A stretch of DNA of 64,000 bases from Oscillospiraceae bacterium Marseille-Q3528. Its GTDB lineage: Bacteria > Bacillota > Clostridia > Lachnospirales > Lachnospiraceae. Made by a program: the position numbers and the translations under genes. The notes under the pieces are model-generated. The model ran no database searches. It was not told the DNA's origin and saw only the letters and a list, made by a program, of their open reading frames with translations. Shown here piece by piece: positions 35,247 to 45,074 of the stretch. Each line of letters begins with the position of its first letter. The stretch's first letter is position 1. The stretch spans positions 77,152-141,151 of the forward strand of contig JAGTTR010000007.1 of assembly GCA_018223385.1 (NCBI GenBank), given 5' to 3'.

Positions 35247-36377
35247 ATGATTTATGAGACATTTCAGGAATTAAAGCTTTCTGCACTGGGAATGGGATGT
35301 ATGCGTCTGCCGCAGGGGGATGCGTATGCGGATATCAACGTTCCGGAAGTGAAGAGAATGGTTGCCCTTGCCATGGAGAAGGGCGTGAATTATTATGACA
35401 CTGCCTGGGGATACCATGATGGAAATTCAGAGCGGGTGATGGGCGAGGTGCTGTCGGCGTATCCGAGAGAGAACTTCTATCTTGCAACCAAATTTCCCGG
35501 ATATGATCTGAGCAATATGGGAAAAGTGAAGGAAATTTTTGAAGAGCAGCTGGAACGCTGCCGGGTGGATTACTTTGATTTTTATCTGTTTCACAATGTG
35601 TGCGAGATGAATATTGAACAGTATCTGGATCCGAAATATGGTATTTTCGAGTATCTGATGGAACAGAAGAAAAATGGACGCATCCGTCATCTGGGATTTT
35701 CCGTTCATGGCAATCTGGAAACCATGCAGCGTTTTCTGGATGCGTATGGGAAGGACATGGAATTCTGCCAGATTCAGCTGAACTGGCTGGACTATGACTT
35801 CCAGGATGCAAAAGCAAAATGCAGGGTGCTGAATGCATGGAACATTCCCATCTGGGTCATGGAACCGCTGCGCGGCGGAAGTCTGTGCAAGTTGTCACCG
35901 GAATATGAAGAAAAGCTTCACAGTCTGCGCCCGGGCGTATCTATGACAGAGTGGGCATTCCGTTTCCTACAGTCCGTTCCGGGGGTGACGGTAACGCTCT
36001 CCGGCATGTCTGATTTCCGGCAGATGCAGGAAAACATCGCGATGTTTGAAAAACAGGCGCCTTTGAATGAGGCAGAAATGAAGGCGCTGATGGAAATTGC
36101 CGGGAAAATGACAGCAGGAAATACGCTTCCCTGTACCTCCTGCCGGTACTGTACTTCCCATTGTCCCAAAGAACTGGATATTCCCTGGCTGATCTCTCTT
36201 TATAATGAGCACACATACAGCGGAGGTGGATTCATTGCCCCTATGGCGCTGGGGGCGCTGGAGGATGACAAGAAGCCGTCAGCCTGCATCGGGTGCCGTG
36301 CCTGTGAGGCTGTCTGTCCGCAGCAGATCAAGATCAGTGAAATGATGAAGGATTTTGCGGAGAAAACCAGTCTCTGA
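35247..36377 (+). CDS. Aldo/keto reductase-type Fe-S protein 2
   Basis: A 376-residue paralogue of the preceding gene. Here the AKR landmarks are present: Asp and Tyr in YYDTAWGYHDGNSE and Lys in YLATKFPG. Two Cys clusters follow (CTSCRYCTSHCP and CIGCRACEAVCP) and should hold [4Fe-4S] clusters. Substrate unknown. ATG 35247 follows AGGAGG; the frame is open from 35229, right after the upstream stop. Confidence 0.88.
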   Translation: MIYETFQELKLSALGMGCMRLPQGDAYADINVPEVKRMVALAMEKGVNYYDTAWGYHDGNSERVMGEVLSAYPRENFYLATKFPGYDLSNMGKVKEIFEEQLERCRVDYFDFYLFHNVCEMNIEQYLDPKYGIFEYLMEQKKNGRIRHLGFSVHGNLETMQRFLDAYGKDMEFCQIQLNWLDYDFQDAKAKCRVLNAWNIPIWVMEPLRGGSLCKLSPEYEEKLHSLRPGVSMTEWAFRFLQSVPGVTVTLSGMSDFRQMQENIAMFEKQAPLNEAEMKALMEIAGKMTAGNTLPCTSCRYCTSHCPKELDIPWLISLYNEHTYSGGGFIAPMALGALEDDKKPSACIGCRACEAVCPQQIKISEMMKDFAEKTSL

Positions 36378-36401
36378 TGAAAAATAGGGATGAGAAAATA
36401 C

Positions 36402-36551
36402 CTACTTTCTCTGCAGCGCCGCTGCCGCTTTCTTGATAACAGATAACTGGGAACGGATGGCCAGCAAAACGGCGGTGAGGCTGATGGTAAGCTGCAGAGC
36501 AGCGGTGACGGTGTCGGTGTGGGCGGCTACCCAGCTACGCAATTTTTCCAT
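36402..36551 (-). CDS. 49-residue hydrophobic small protein
   Basis: An unlisted-size frame on the minus strand with ATG at 36551 and stop at 36402-36404. A basic and polar N-terminus precedes one hydrophobic segment (about residues 17-32) and a basic, Ala-rich amphipathic tail. TAGGAG lies 11 bases upstream. It resembles single-pass small proteins, including holin-like or type I toxins, but no antisense RNA partner can be shown. Real translation is plausible, not proven. Confidence 0.5.
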   Translation of the reverse strand: MEKLRSWVAAHTDTVTAALQLTISLTAVLLAIRSQLSVIKKAAAALQRK

Positions 36552-36590
36552 GAAAGATCAACTCCTAGCAAGTATATTTTTATCTTTATT

Positions 36591-36624
36591 GTGCCTGCTT
36601 TGACCGGGAAAGTCAAGCAGGCAC
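36591..36624. terminator. Strong hairpin between the 49-residue gene and yqeG
   Basis: GTGCCTGCTTTGAC pairs with GTCAAGCAGGCAC apart from one bulged T, around 7 bases. A T-run lies 5 bases further on the plus strand. It may end read-through from the reductase genes. Confidence 0.5.
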
Positions 36625-36625
36625 C

Positions 36626-36654
36626 TTGCTTTTTCACAGGTTCCTTGCTACAAT
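36626..36654 (+). promoter_or_regulatory. Promoter of yqeG
   Basis: TTGCTT, 17 bases, TACAAT; 30 bases before the yqeG start. Confidence 0.6.
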
Positions 36655-36684
36655 AAACAGCAGAAAAACGCAGGAGGAAAGAGG

Positions 36685-37194
36685 ATGTTTGCATGCTTTT
36701 ATCCCGGGGAATACGTGGATTCCACCTATGGGATTGATTTCGGGGCGCTCTATGCACAGGGCTACCGCGGGATCATTTTTGATATCGACAATACGCTGGT
36801 GCCCCACGGCGCCCCGGCAGACGCGCGGGCGAAGGCTTTGTTCGCAAAGTTAAAGGAGCTGGGATTTTCCTGCTGTCTGCTTTCCAATAATAAGGAAGGG
36901 CGGGTGAAGATGTTCAACGAGGACATCGGCGTTTCCTATATTTACAATGCCCACAAGCCGTCCACAGGCAATTACCGGAAGGCCTGTGAGATCATGCACA
37001 CGGACGAGAAGACGACGATCTTCATCGGCGATCAGCTATTTACTGATGTGTGGGGAGCGAACCGGGCGGGCATTCGCACCATTCTCGTCAAGCCCATTGA
37101 TCCGAAGGAGGAGATCCAGATCGTGCTGAAACGATATCTGGAACGGATCGTTCTGTGGGCCTATGAGCGGAAAAAGAAAAAGGAAGGGGTTTGA
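36685..37194 (+). CDS. YqeG-family HAD phosphatase
   Basis: A 169-residue HAD subfamily IIIA protein: motif I F-D-I-D-N-T-L, motif II LLSNN, motif III Lys in HKPS, motif IV GDQLFTD. Such proteins are close to phosphatidylglycerophosphatase-type enzymes, though the YqeG substrate in Firmicutes is unsettled. The stop lies 2 bases before the next start. Confidence 0.92.
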   Translation: MFACFYPGEYVDSTYGIDFGALYAQGYRGIIFDIDNTLVPHGAPADARAKALFAKLKELGFSCCLLSNNKEGRVKMFNEDIGVSYIYNAHKPSTGNYRKACEIMHTDEKTTIFIGDQLFTDVWGANRAGIRTILVKPIDPKEEIQIVLKRYLERIVLWAYERKKKKEGV

Positions 37195-37196
37195 CT

Positions 37197-38270
37197 ATGA
37201 CAGACAGAATTGAGCGGCTGTACCGCTGCATGGAAGAACAGCAGGCGGAGGCAGTCATCGTTTCAGATGGGTGCAATATGCGCTATCTCAGCGGATTTTC
37301 AGGAGCGACAGGCTACCTGTACGTGAGCCGGGCGCGTCGGGTGATCCTGACGGATTCCCGGTATACGACCCAGGCTCAGGAGGAGAGCACGGATTTTGAG
37401 GTGCTGGAGATCAACCGGCAGGCCGGTTACCCGGTGAGCCTGGCGAAAATGGTGTCCGAGGACGGGGTAAAAAGCATTGGCTTCGAGGATCGGGTGATGA
37501 TCTATTCCGACGCAGTGGAATTACAGAAGGAACTGCCGCCGGTGACCTGGCTTCCCCTGGGTGAGGCGTTAAATAATCTTCGGAAAATCAAGACGGCAGA
37601 GGAGCTGCGGTGCATCGCCCAGGCAGAGCACATCGGGGATCTGGCATTTTCTCATATCCTCACCGTGTTAAAACCCGGCATCACGGAGCTGGAAGTGGCT
37701 GCGGAGCTGGAAGGGTATATGAAGCGCTGCGGCGCGGAGGCACTGTCCTTTGATACCATCGTGGCTTCCGGTTATCATTCCGCCATGCCCCATGCGGCGC
37801 CGTCTGCGAAAAAGATCGAGGCCGGAGATTTTGTCACCATGGATTACGGCTGCAAATACAACGGTTACTGTTCGGATATGACCCGTACCGTGGTGGTGGG
37901 AAAAGCCAGTGAAAAACAGAAAGAAATTTACAATATTGTGCTGGAAGCGCAGCTGACGTCCCTGGCAGCGGTGCAGCCGGGCAAAACCGGGGCTGAGATC
38001 GATAAGATCGCCCGGGATATCATCGGCAAAGCCGGATACGGCGACTATTTTGGCCACGGACTGGGGCACAGCGTGGGCCTGTTTATCCATGAGGAGCCCA
38101 GACTTTCCCCGGCAGGCAATGAAATCCTGCAGCCGGGCATGACCGTGACTGTGGAACCCGGCATTTATCTTCCGGGCGTGGGCGGTGTGCGGATCGAGGA
38201 TCTGACAGCTGTGACGGAAAACGGATATGAGAATTTCGCATCTTCCCCGAAAGAACTGATCGAGATTTAA
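37197..38270 (+). CDS. M24-family Xaa-Pro peptidase
   Basis: A 357-residue creatinase/prolidase-type enzyme: N-terminal domain (1-125), then the pita-bread fold with metal ligands in the MDYGCKYNGYCSDMTRT region (two Asp), GHGLGHSVG (His), and two Glu near HEEPR and in the VEPGIYLPG-GGVRIED end. It removes an N-terminal residue before proline. ATG 37197 follows AAGGGG. efp is downstream, a common pairing in Firmicutes. Confidence 0.93.
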   Translation: MTDRIERLYRCMEEQQAEAVIVSDGCNMRYLSGFSGATGYLYVSRARRVILTDSRYTTQAQEESTDFEVLEINRQAGYPVSLAKMVSEDGVKSIGFEDRVMIYSDAVELQKELPPVTWLPLGEALNNLRKIKTAEELRCIAQAEHIGDLAFSHILTVLKPGITELEVAAELEGYMKRCGAEALSFDTIVASGYHSAMPHAAPSAKKIEAGDFVTMDYGCKYNGYCSDMTRTVVVGKASEKQKEIYNIVLEAQLTSLAAVQPGKTGAEIDKIARDIIGKAGYGDYFGHGLGHSVGLFIHEEPRLSPAGNEILQPGMTVTVEPGIYLPGVGGVRIEDLTAVTENGYENFASSPKELIEI

Positions 38271-38392
38271 GAGGAAAGCTTCCCCGTATCTTTTTGCAGA
38301 CAGATTTCGTGCGTGTGGGAAAATTTGGCTGCCGAAATCTGTGAATGACGCGGGAAAAGGGGAACGTTTTTGGGCGGACAGCGAAAAAATGG

Positions 38393-38421
38393 TTGAAAAA
38401 GCAGGGATTTTATTATAGTAT
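38393..38421 (+). promoter_or_regulatory. Promoter of efp
   Basis: TTGAAA, 17 bases, TAGTAT; about 65 bases before the efp start. Confidence 0.6.
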
Positions 38422-38486
38422 ATTATAAGATGTGGAGTGTAGCTGGCATTCCAGTGTAAGCACATAATTCAAGGAGGAATATCTTT

Positions 38487-39044
38487 ATGGTATCAGCAGG
38501 TGATTTTAGAAATGGTATGACAATCGAAATGGACAATAATATATACCAGATTATTGAGTTTCAGCATGTAAAACCCGGTAAGGGCGCAGCTTTCGTTCGT
38601 ACAAAGCTGAAAAACATCAAGAACGGCGGCGTGGTTGAGAAGACCTTCCGTCCGACTGAAAAGTTCCCGCCGGCACGTATCGATCGCAATGACATGCAGT
38701 ATTTATACAATGATGGTGATTTATACTACTTCATGGATGTGAACACCTACGAGCAGATCGGCCTGAGCGCAGATCAGATCGGTGATGCACTGAAGTTCGT
38801 CAAAGAGAACGAGATGGTAAAAATGTGTGCACACAACGGCAACGTATTCGCTGTTGAGCCGCCGCTCTTCGTAGAGCTGGAGATCACCGAGACAGAGCCT
38901 GGCTTCAAGGGCGACACCGCTACAGGCGCAAGCAAACCGGCTGTTGTTGAGACCGGCGCTACCGTATATGTACCGCTGTTCGTTGAGCAGGGCGAGAAGA
39001 TCAAGATCGACACCAGAACTGGTGAGTATCTGTCCAGAGCATAA
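38487..39044 (+). CDS. efp: Elongation factor P
   Basis: A 185-residue EF-P of normal length with three beta-barrel domains. Lys32 in [10 protein letters not shown] is at the tip that reaches the peptidyl-transferase centre and may be modified. EF-P rescues ribosomes at polyproline stretches. The signature [13 protein letters not shown] ends the protein. AAGGAGG precedes the ATG. Confidence 0.97.
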   Translation: MVSAGDFRNGMTIEMDNNIYQIIEFQHVKPGKGAAFVRTKLKNIKNGGVVEKTFRPTEKFPPARIDRNDMQYLYNDGDLYYFMDVNTYEQIGLSADQIGDALKFVKENEMVKMCAHNGNVFAVEPPLFVELEITETEPGFKGDTATGASKPAVVETGATVYVPLFVEQGEKIKIDTRTGEYLSRA

Positions 39045-39068
39045 TCAATGATAACGGAAAAATGAAGG

Positions 39069-39097
39069 GAAGTCCCGTATGTACGGGGCTTCTTTTT
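39069..39097 (+). terminator. Terminator of efp
   Basis: GAAGTCCCGTA-type stem with TACGGGGCTTC and five T after it. Confidence 0.8.
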
Positions 39098-39453
39098 GTA
39101 TCTGTTCAGGCCGGGTTTTTGAAGCGGCTGTTTTCGGGGCTGGATGAAGATCCACCCGTGAAGCGGCGGAGGGCGCAGTATGCAGCATGTGCAGCCCTAT
39201 GAATGGCGCCTGCGGCAGGGATGGGGGATGATCGAAAAATGTCGAAGGGGTTTTCTTGCGATTCATCTTTTATGGGAGTATGATAAATCTATCTTTATTC
39301 ATTCTATTTTAACATCCACAGGATGTTCTGTATTTTCTGGCACGGTCGTGCCGTGAAAACCACTGATTTATTTTATTTATTTGAAGCTTTCTGCCAGCGC
39401 AATGTGTGAGAGGGTGATACTGTTGGAGGAAGGTAGTGACATCAGGATCGGGT

Positions 39454-39560
39454 GACGTTATTGTGATTGAAAGACGTTATTGGGATCGAGAGACGTTATT
39501 GGGATCGAGAGACGTTATTGGGCTCGGGTGACGTTATTGGGATCAGGTGCGTTATTGGAA
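39454..39560. repeat. 19-bp tandem repeat, about 5.6 units
   Basis: Units begin at 39454, 39473, 39492, 39511 and 39530, each starting GACGTTATTG; units 2 and 3 are identical, and the last copy is partial from 39549. A related stretch precedes the first unit. The array lies in the 608-base gap between efp and the DUF5688-like gene. The rest of the gap holds the terminator and two short hairpins near 39310-39355, with no gene seen. Confidence 0.85.
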
Positions 39561-39652
39561 GTTGATGATGTTGTCCGAAACAGATGACAGTAATTGCAAG
39601 ATTATGAAAAAGATTAAAGTGTGCGCGGCAGAAGGGGTAAGGAGGATTTTGT

Positions 39653-40573
39653 ATGGATTATGAACAGTTTAAAGTGTACATGAAGGAGAGCGTGGAGACG
39701 GTGACCGGCAGAAAAGTGACTGTACATCCGCTGCTGCACAACAATTCCCTGGTGCGGGACAGTCTGTCTATTGATACGCCATTGGGGGCACCGGCAGGGC
39801 CTGCCCCTGTTCTGTGGGATTACTATCAGCAGTATGAGAAAGGGGCTTCTCCGGGCATGCTGGTGAACGATGTGATCCGTGCCTGTGAGGACAGGAACCA
39901 GCAGCTGCAGGTCAACCCCGATCTGCTGCAGGATTTTTCACAGCTGCAGAACAGGATCTGTGCACGGCTGGTCAGCAGGGAACGAAACGGGGAACTGCTG
40001 AAACGAGCGCCCCACAGAGGGTTTCTGGATCTGGAGATCATTTATTATGTGCTGTTTTTGGAAGCGCCGATGGGGATGCTGAGCATGCGGGTGGAGAATA
40101 CGCATCTGCATATGTGGGGTGTGACGGAGGAAGCGGTCTATGAGGCGGCCATGAAAAATACGCCCAGACTGCTGCCATACCGGCTGCACCCGATGCAGGC
40201 ACTGCTGGAACAGATGGAGAAGACAGAAGCGTACCGCCATCTGAAGGAAGAAGAGCGCCGGGCGGTGGCGTTGGCGCGTGCCCGGGAGGATATGCCGCTG
40301 TATGTGCTGACGAACACCAGGGGGTTCTATGGTGCTGCTGCCATTTTGTACGAAGGCCTGCTGGAGCAGTGTGTCCGGAAGTTCCCGGGAGATGTATTCG
40401 TGATCCCAAGCAGTGTGCATGAACTGCTGCTTGTTTCCGCAGAGGATGTATGGAGTGCACAGGAAATGACCGAAATGATCCGCTGCGTCAATCAAACAGG
40501 GGTGGCGCCGGAAGAAATTTTGTCTGATCATGTGTATATTTACCGGAAAAATCTGGGTAAACTTACGATGTGA
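39653..40573 (+). CDS. DUF5688-like protein
   Basis: A 306-residue soluble protein. It starts with a helical segment and the block ending LHNNSLVRDSLSI, has a middle region ending in the tract YPLYVLTNTRGFYGA-like (here MPLYVLTNTRGFYGA), and ends with IYRKNLGKL. I recognise this as the DUF5688 pattern, a family common in Lachnospiraceae without a known function. GGAGGA precedes the start. It stands alone downstream of the tandem repeats. Confidence 0.75.
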   Translation: MDYEQFKVYMKESVETVTGRKVTVHPLLHNNSLVRDSLSIDTPLGAPAGPAPVLWDYYQQYEKGASPGMLVNDVIRACEDRNQQLQVNPDLLQDFSQLQNRICARLVSRERNGELLKRAPHRGFLDLEIIYYVLFLEAPMGMLSMRVENTHLHMWGVTEEAVYEAAMKNTPRLLPYRLHPMQALLEQMEKTEAYRHLKEEERRAVALARAREDMPLYVLTNTRGFYGAAAILYEGLLEQCVRKFPGDVFVIPSSVHELLLVSAEDVWSAQEMTEMIRCVNQTGVAPEEILSDHVYIYRKNLGKLTM

Positions 40574-40644
40574 AAATTTTTTTAAAATTAGGCATTGCCT
40601 AAAATGGAATTTTATAGTATGATATCCTTTGTTAGTGAAGATGT

Positions 40645-40717
40645 GCATCCGTAGCTCAGGGGATAGAGCAGTGGTTTCCGGTACCACGTGTCGGGGGTTC
40701 GAATCCCTCCGGATGCG
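40645..40717 (+). tRNA. tRNA-Arg (anticodon CCG)
   Basis: A complete cloverleaf: acceptor GCATCCG with CGGATGC, D arm GCTC/GAGC, anticodon stem GTGGT/ACCAC with loop TTCCGGT (anticodon CCG at positions 34-36), T arm GGGGG-TTCGAAT-CCCTC. The discriminator is G, and no CCA is encoded. A T-run follows directly. Confidence 0.95.
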
Positions 40718-40763
40718 CTTTTTTCATACCCTGATTCGGGTTGTAAGGAGGAATCGTTTTTTT

Positions 40764-41945
40764 ATGGACAGTATCAAGAACTTCATCCTTGATAATATTC
40801 GCTATATCATATCAGGGATTTTGCTTATACTGATAATTGTCATTCTGGTACAGTGTACCGGTAAAGAGAAGAAAGAAGATACACAGGAAAATACAGACCA
40901 GGTGGTGGCAGCGCAGGATCAGGAACAGCCCCAGGAGGAGCCCAATGACCTGCAGCAGGATGCATACCCGGAGGTCAACACGCTGGTACAGTCCTACTTT
41001 GATGCTAGAGCCAACGGCGATGTGGATGCGCTGCGTGCGACGGTGAGCGAGCTTGACGATGAGGAGGCAGATTCTGTCACGAAGATGTCCCAGCATATCG
41101 AGAGCTATAACAATATTACCTGCTATACGAAGCGGGGCCCGGCAGAGAATTCTTATGTTGTATATGTGTGCTATGATATCAAGTTCCAGAATGTGGACAC
41201 GATGGCGCCTTCCCTGAACATGCTCTATGTGTGTACGGCAGAGGACGGCAGCCTTTATATCAACAACGGCACATGGGATGCCGATACTGAGAGTGCCATC
41301 AGCGAACTGAACGCGGGCGCTGATGTGCAGGCGCTGGTAAGTCAGGTGGAAGATGCCTACAGCGCAGCACTGGCACAGGATGAGAAGCTGAGCAATCTGG
41401 CATCCACCATCCAGTCTGCGTCCACATCTGCCGAGGAGAGCAGTGAGGAAGCTTCTTCTGAGGAAGAGCAGCAGACAGAGGGAGAAGCAGAGGCAGAACA
41501 GCCTGCTGAGGACACTTCCGCCGGCCAGGAGACGGTATATGCCAAAGAGACGGTCAATGTGCGCAGCCAGGCGGATGAGAATTCCGACCGTGTGGGCCAG
41601 ATCGCCAGAGGTGACAGTGCTGTGCGTATTTCCGAGGATGAGAACGGCTGGAGTCAGATCTCTTACAACAATGCAACGGCATATGTGAAGAGTGAATTTC
41701 TGACGACCAATCCGGACGAGGTGACAGCAGCAGCGGCAACCGCATCCGAGGCGCCGGATTCCGGCAGTGCACGGATCGTGGAGACTGCCAAGATGCGTTC
41801 CGGTGAGGACACCAGCAGCGAGCTGATCGCTACCCTGTACGAGGGAACGCAGATCGAGGTGTTGGAGAAGCTTTCCAGCGGCAGAATCAAGATCAAATAC
41901 GACGGCAAGACCGGTTATGTGAACAGCGAGTGTGTTGGCAAATAA
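40764..41945 (+). CDS. Membrane-anchored protein with two SH3b domains
   Basis: A 393-residue protein with a single N-terminal membrane segment (about 14-31, ending in a Cys), an acidic linker, a nuclear-transport-factor-like domain (about 70-195), a Glu-rich linker, and two bacterial SH3 domains (about 250-315 and 330-393, beginning near VNVRSQ and AKMRSG). SH3b domains bind cell wall peptides, so the protein probably works at the membrane-wall boundary. ATG 40764 follows AAGGAGG; the frame is open back through the tRNA gene but that part is not coding. Confidence 0.85.
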   Translation: MDSIKNFILDNIRYIISGILLILIIVILVQCTGKEKKEDTQENTDQVVAAQDQEQPQEEPNDLQQDAYPEVNTLVQSYFDARANGDVDALRATVSELDDEEADSVTKMSQHIESYNNITCYTKRGPAENSYVVYVCYDIKFQNVDTMAPSLNMLYVCTAEDGSLYINNGTWDADTESAISELNAGADVQALVSQVEDAYSAALAQDEKLSNLASTIQSASTSAEESSEEASSEEEQQTEGEAEAEQPAEDTSAGQETVYAKETVNVRSQADENSDRVGQIARGDSAVRISEDENGWSQISYNNATAYVKSEFLTTNPDEVTAAAATASEAPDSGSARIVETAKMRSGEDTSSELIATLYEGTQIEVLEKLSSGRIKIKYDGKTGYVNSECVGK

Positions 41946-41976
41946 AAGAAAACAGGAATAAATATGCAATGAAAGG

Positions 41977-42004
41977 GGAACTCTGGAGACAGGGTTCCTT
42001 TTTT
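41977..42004 (+). terminator. Terminator of the SH3-domain gene
   Basis: GGAACTCTG and CAGGGTTCC form a 9-bp stem around GAGA, followed by six T. Confidence 0.85.
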
Positions 42005-42033
42005 GTATGATAGGAAAGTTCGTCCTATTATAT

Positions 42034-42127
42034 AAAAAAACGCTCCGCGAGGGTGCAAAGCGGCGGTACTGAATTATGTCGCAGGTATTCTATCATACAA
42101 AAACCTCCGGAGGGGTGCAGAGCGCCG
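42034..42127. repeat. Two similar 30-base elements in a 360-base gap
   Basis: The stretches at about 42034-42065 and 42098-42127 share a run of A, a CTCCG/GGAGG-type palindrome, GGGTGC, then AGCG. No coding gene is convincing between 41946 and 42306; the frame from 42076 reaches the next gene but lacks a ribosome site. They could be a small RNA-like repeat. Confidence 0.45.
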
Positions 42128-42306
42128 ATCGGAGTGGAACGGAGACGTCCCCAGTGCCATGGCAGATGATTGATGAAAATATCATGGATATGTACGTTTT
42201 GTTTTCTGCGGGTGGGGCATGCTATAAGCAGAAAACTGTGGAGGATTCTATGCCCCTCAAAAATGGTGCGAAGCACGGTGGACGGGAGCGGGAAAGGAGA
42301 AGATGT

Positions 42307-42747
42307 ATGCTGACGGAAGCGGACAGAAGTGTATTAAATGAGGTATACAGGAGCAGCAAGGCAGGCGTGGATGCGGTGCATGCAGTGATCGCGAAGGTGT
42401 ATGACGATGATCTGGCGCTGGATCTGAACCGGCTGGCCTATGAATATTCCAAGATCGAGGAGCGGGCGTCCAGCCGCCTGTACGAAAACGGATTCCGTCC
42501 AAAGGGGGACGGTCTCATGGAGCAGGCTGTCCAGTGGGGAAATCTGCAGCTTAACACGCTGACCAATATCAGCACGGAACACATTGCACGGCTGATGATC
42601 CAGGACAGCGCCGGAAAAATGCTGGCGATGAAGCAGATGATGCGTGACCAGACTGCCTGCGGGAAAATGAGCATGGAGCTGGCGGAGGAACTGACCGGGT
42701 TTGAGAAAAAAGCCATCCGCAGATTGAAGGCTTATGTTGAAGAGTAG
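42307..42747 (+). CDS. Helical protein of unknown family
   Basis: A 146-residue, almost entirely helical protein with alternating charged and hydrophobic residues and a C-terminal basic helix. The pattern hints at a four-helix bundle, but I see no ferritin-type metal motif pair and do not recognise the family. ATG 42307 has GGAAAGGAG upstream. It is followed by two copies of a 90-base repeat. Confidence 0.7.
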   Translation: MLTEADRSVLNEVYRSSKAGVDAVHAVIAKVYDDDLALDLNRLAYEYSKIEERASSRLYENGFRPKGDGLMEQAVQWGNLQLNTLTNISTEHIARLMIQDSAGKMLAMKQMMRDQTACGKMSMELAEELTGFEKKAIRRLKAYVEE

Positions 42748-42750
42748 ACG

Positions 42751-42840
42751 CAGTTCACCTGCGCCATTCGCAAAATCGCATCTGCGATGCTCTCCGCTGC
42801 GTTGCAGCTCATTTTTGCTCATTAGACGGCGCTTCTTTCG
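42751..42840. repeat. 90-base imperfect direct repeat, copy 1
   Basis: Starts CAGTTCACC just after the stop of the helical-protein gene; about nine-tenths of the bases match copy 2. It contains the palindrome GCATC-TGC-GATGC. Confidence 0.85.
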
Positions 42841-42887
42841 AATATTTATGAAGTCAGATTTTCGTGCAAGCATGGATAACAGGCATT

Positions 42888-42976
42888 CAGTTCACCCGCG
42901 CCATTCGCAAAACCGCATCTGCGATGCTTTCCGCTGCGTTGCAGCTCATTTTGCTCATTAGATGGCGCTCCCTTCG
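42888..42976. repeat. 90-base imperfect direct repeat, copy 2
   Basis: Starts CAGTTCACC again and carries the same palindrome; one base shorter than copy 1. The 47 bases between the copies are unrelated. No gene is seen from 42748 to 43251. Confidence 0.85.
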
Positions 42977-43069
42977 TCTATTCCCGCAAACAAATTTTTA
43001 TGCGAGCATAAAATTTGCCTGCAGGAACAGACGAGTGAACTGAAATAATAAAATTTAAGTAGATTTTTC

Positions 43070-43098
43070 TTGAAATTGTAATAACCCGGTAGTATAAT
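43070..43098 (+). promoter_or_regulatory. Promoter of gdhA
   Basis: TTGAAA, 17 bases, TATAAT. The leader that follows is about 145 bases, with a perfect 12-base palindrome TGAGATATCTCA (about 43135-43148), a T-run, and ATAGCT/AGCTAT before another T-run. Confidence 0.8.
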
Positions 43099-43209
43099 AA
43101 TGCACAGACAAAGGCGTCGAATTCAGTATGGGAGTGAGATATCTCATGCTTGATTTTGGCGCATTTTTTGTTTTATAGCTTTACAGCTATTTTTCATGAC
43201 AAACAATAG

Positions 43210-44586
<1,377 letters not shown>

Positions 44587-44640
44587 TGCGAACTTAGTGG
44601 AGTGGAAGACATTGAGCAACTTCTAAAATGAGCATATAGG

Positions 44641-44672
44641 AAAGTCCCGGAGATCTGTTTCTCCGGGACTTT
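44641..44672. terminator. Strong terminator of gdhA
   Basis: A perfect 13-bp stem (AAAGTCCCGGAGA with TCTCCGGGACTTT) around 6 bases. It also serves the converging gene on the minus strand, whose stop codon lies at its edge. Confidence 0.9.
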
Positions 44673-44967
44673 ATTTCTCTCTGCATCGCATACAAAAAAT
44701 GGTGCACATCACGCCCGCCGCAAATGCGGCCACGCCCACGACGATATAGGGGCTTACGTCGTTTCGCAGCAGCACGGCGCCATAGGCGTTGGCTGCAGCA
44801 AAGATGCCCGGTGTCTGTACCTTTTTCAGGAGAGTGGTGATGCAGGCCAGCAAAAACAGGCTGCATACGGACAGAATGGAAAGCATGTGGCGTTCGTACT
44901 GCTGTCGGTACTGCCGGGCTCTGCGGCAGATTTCCTGTATGTGGATTTCGGTTCTGGTGGTCATCAT
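44671..44967 (-). CDS. Small membrane protein downstream of the PrsW cluster
   Basis: A 98-residue protein with a charged N-terminal 30 residues and two hydrophobic segments (about 31-47 and 72-93) ending in a short Cys/Arg tail. AGGAGG lies 5 bases before ATG 44967; a second ATG directly follows. It is on the same strand as the PrsW-sigma genes, about 110 bases apart, and might belong with them. No family recognised. Confidence 0.65.
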   Translation of the reverse strand: MMTTRTEIHIQEICRRARQYRQQYERHMLSILSVCSLFLLACITTLLKKVQTPGIFAAANAYGAVLLRNDVSPYIVVGVAAFAAGVMCTIFCMRCREK

Positions 44968-45074
44968 CAGGGCCTCCTTTTTGACGGATGATGGAAGAGC
45001 GAATACGCCCGACACTTTATAAAAGCCCTGAAAATAAAAATCCTTTCACCCCAAAGCAGAATTTATCCATATTT

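Noticed and set aside
39454..39560. CRISPR array
   Set aside because: The units follow each other without spacers and no cas gene is near; it is a simple tandem repeat.
40629..40763. N-terminal extension of the SH3-domain protein
   Set aside because: The extra codons run through the tRNA-Arg gene; the ATG at 40764 has a perfect ribosome site.
42076..42306. N-terminal extension of the helical-protein gene at 42307
   Set aside because: The added 77 codons pass through the repeat element, lack a ribosome site, and look unlike the rest of the protein.
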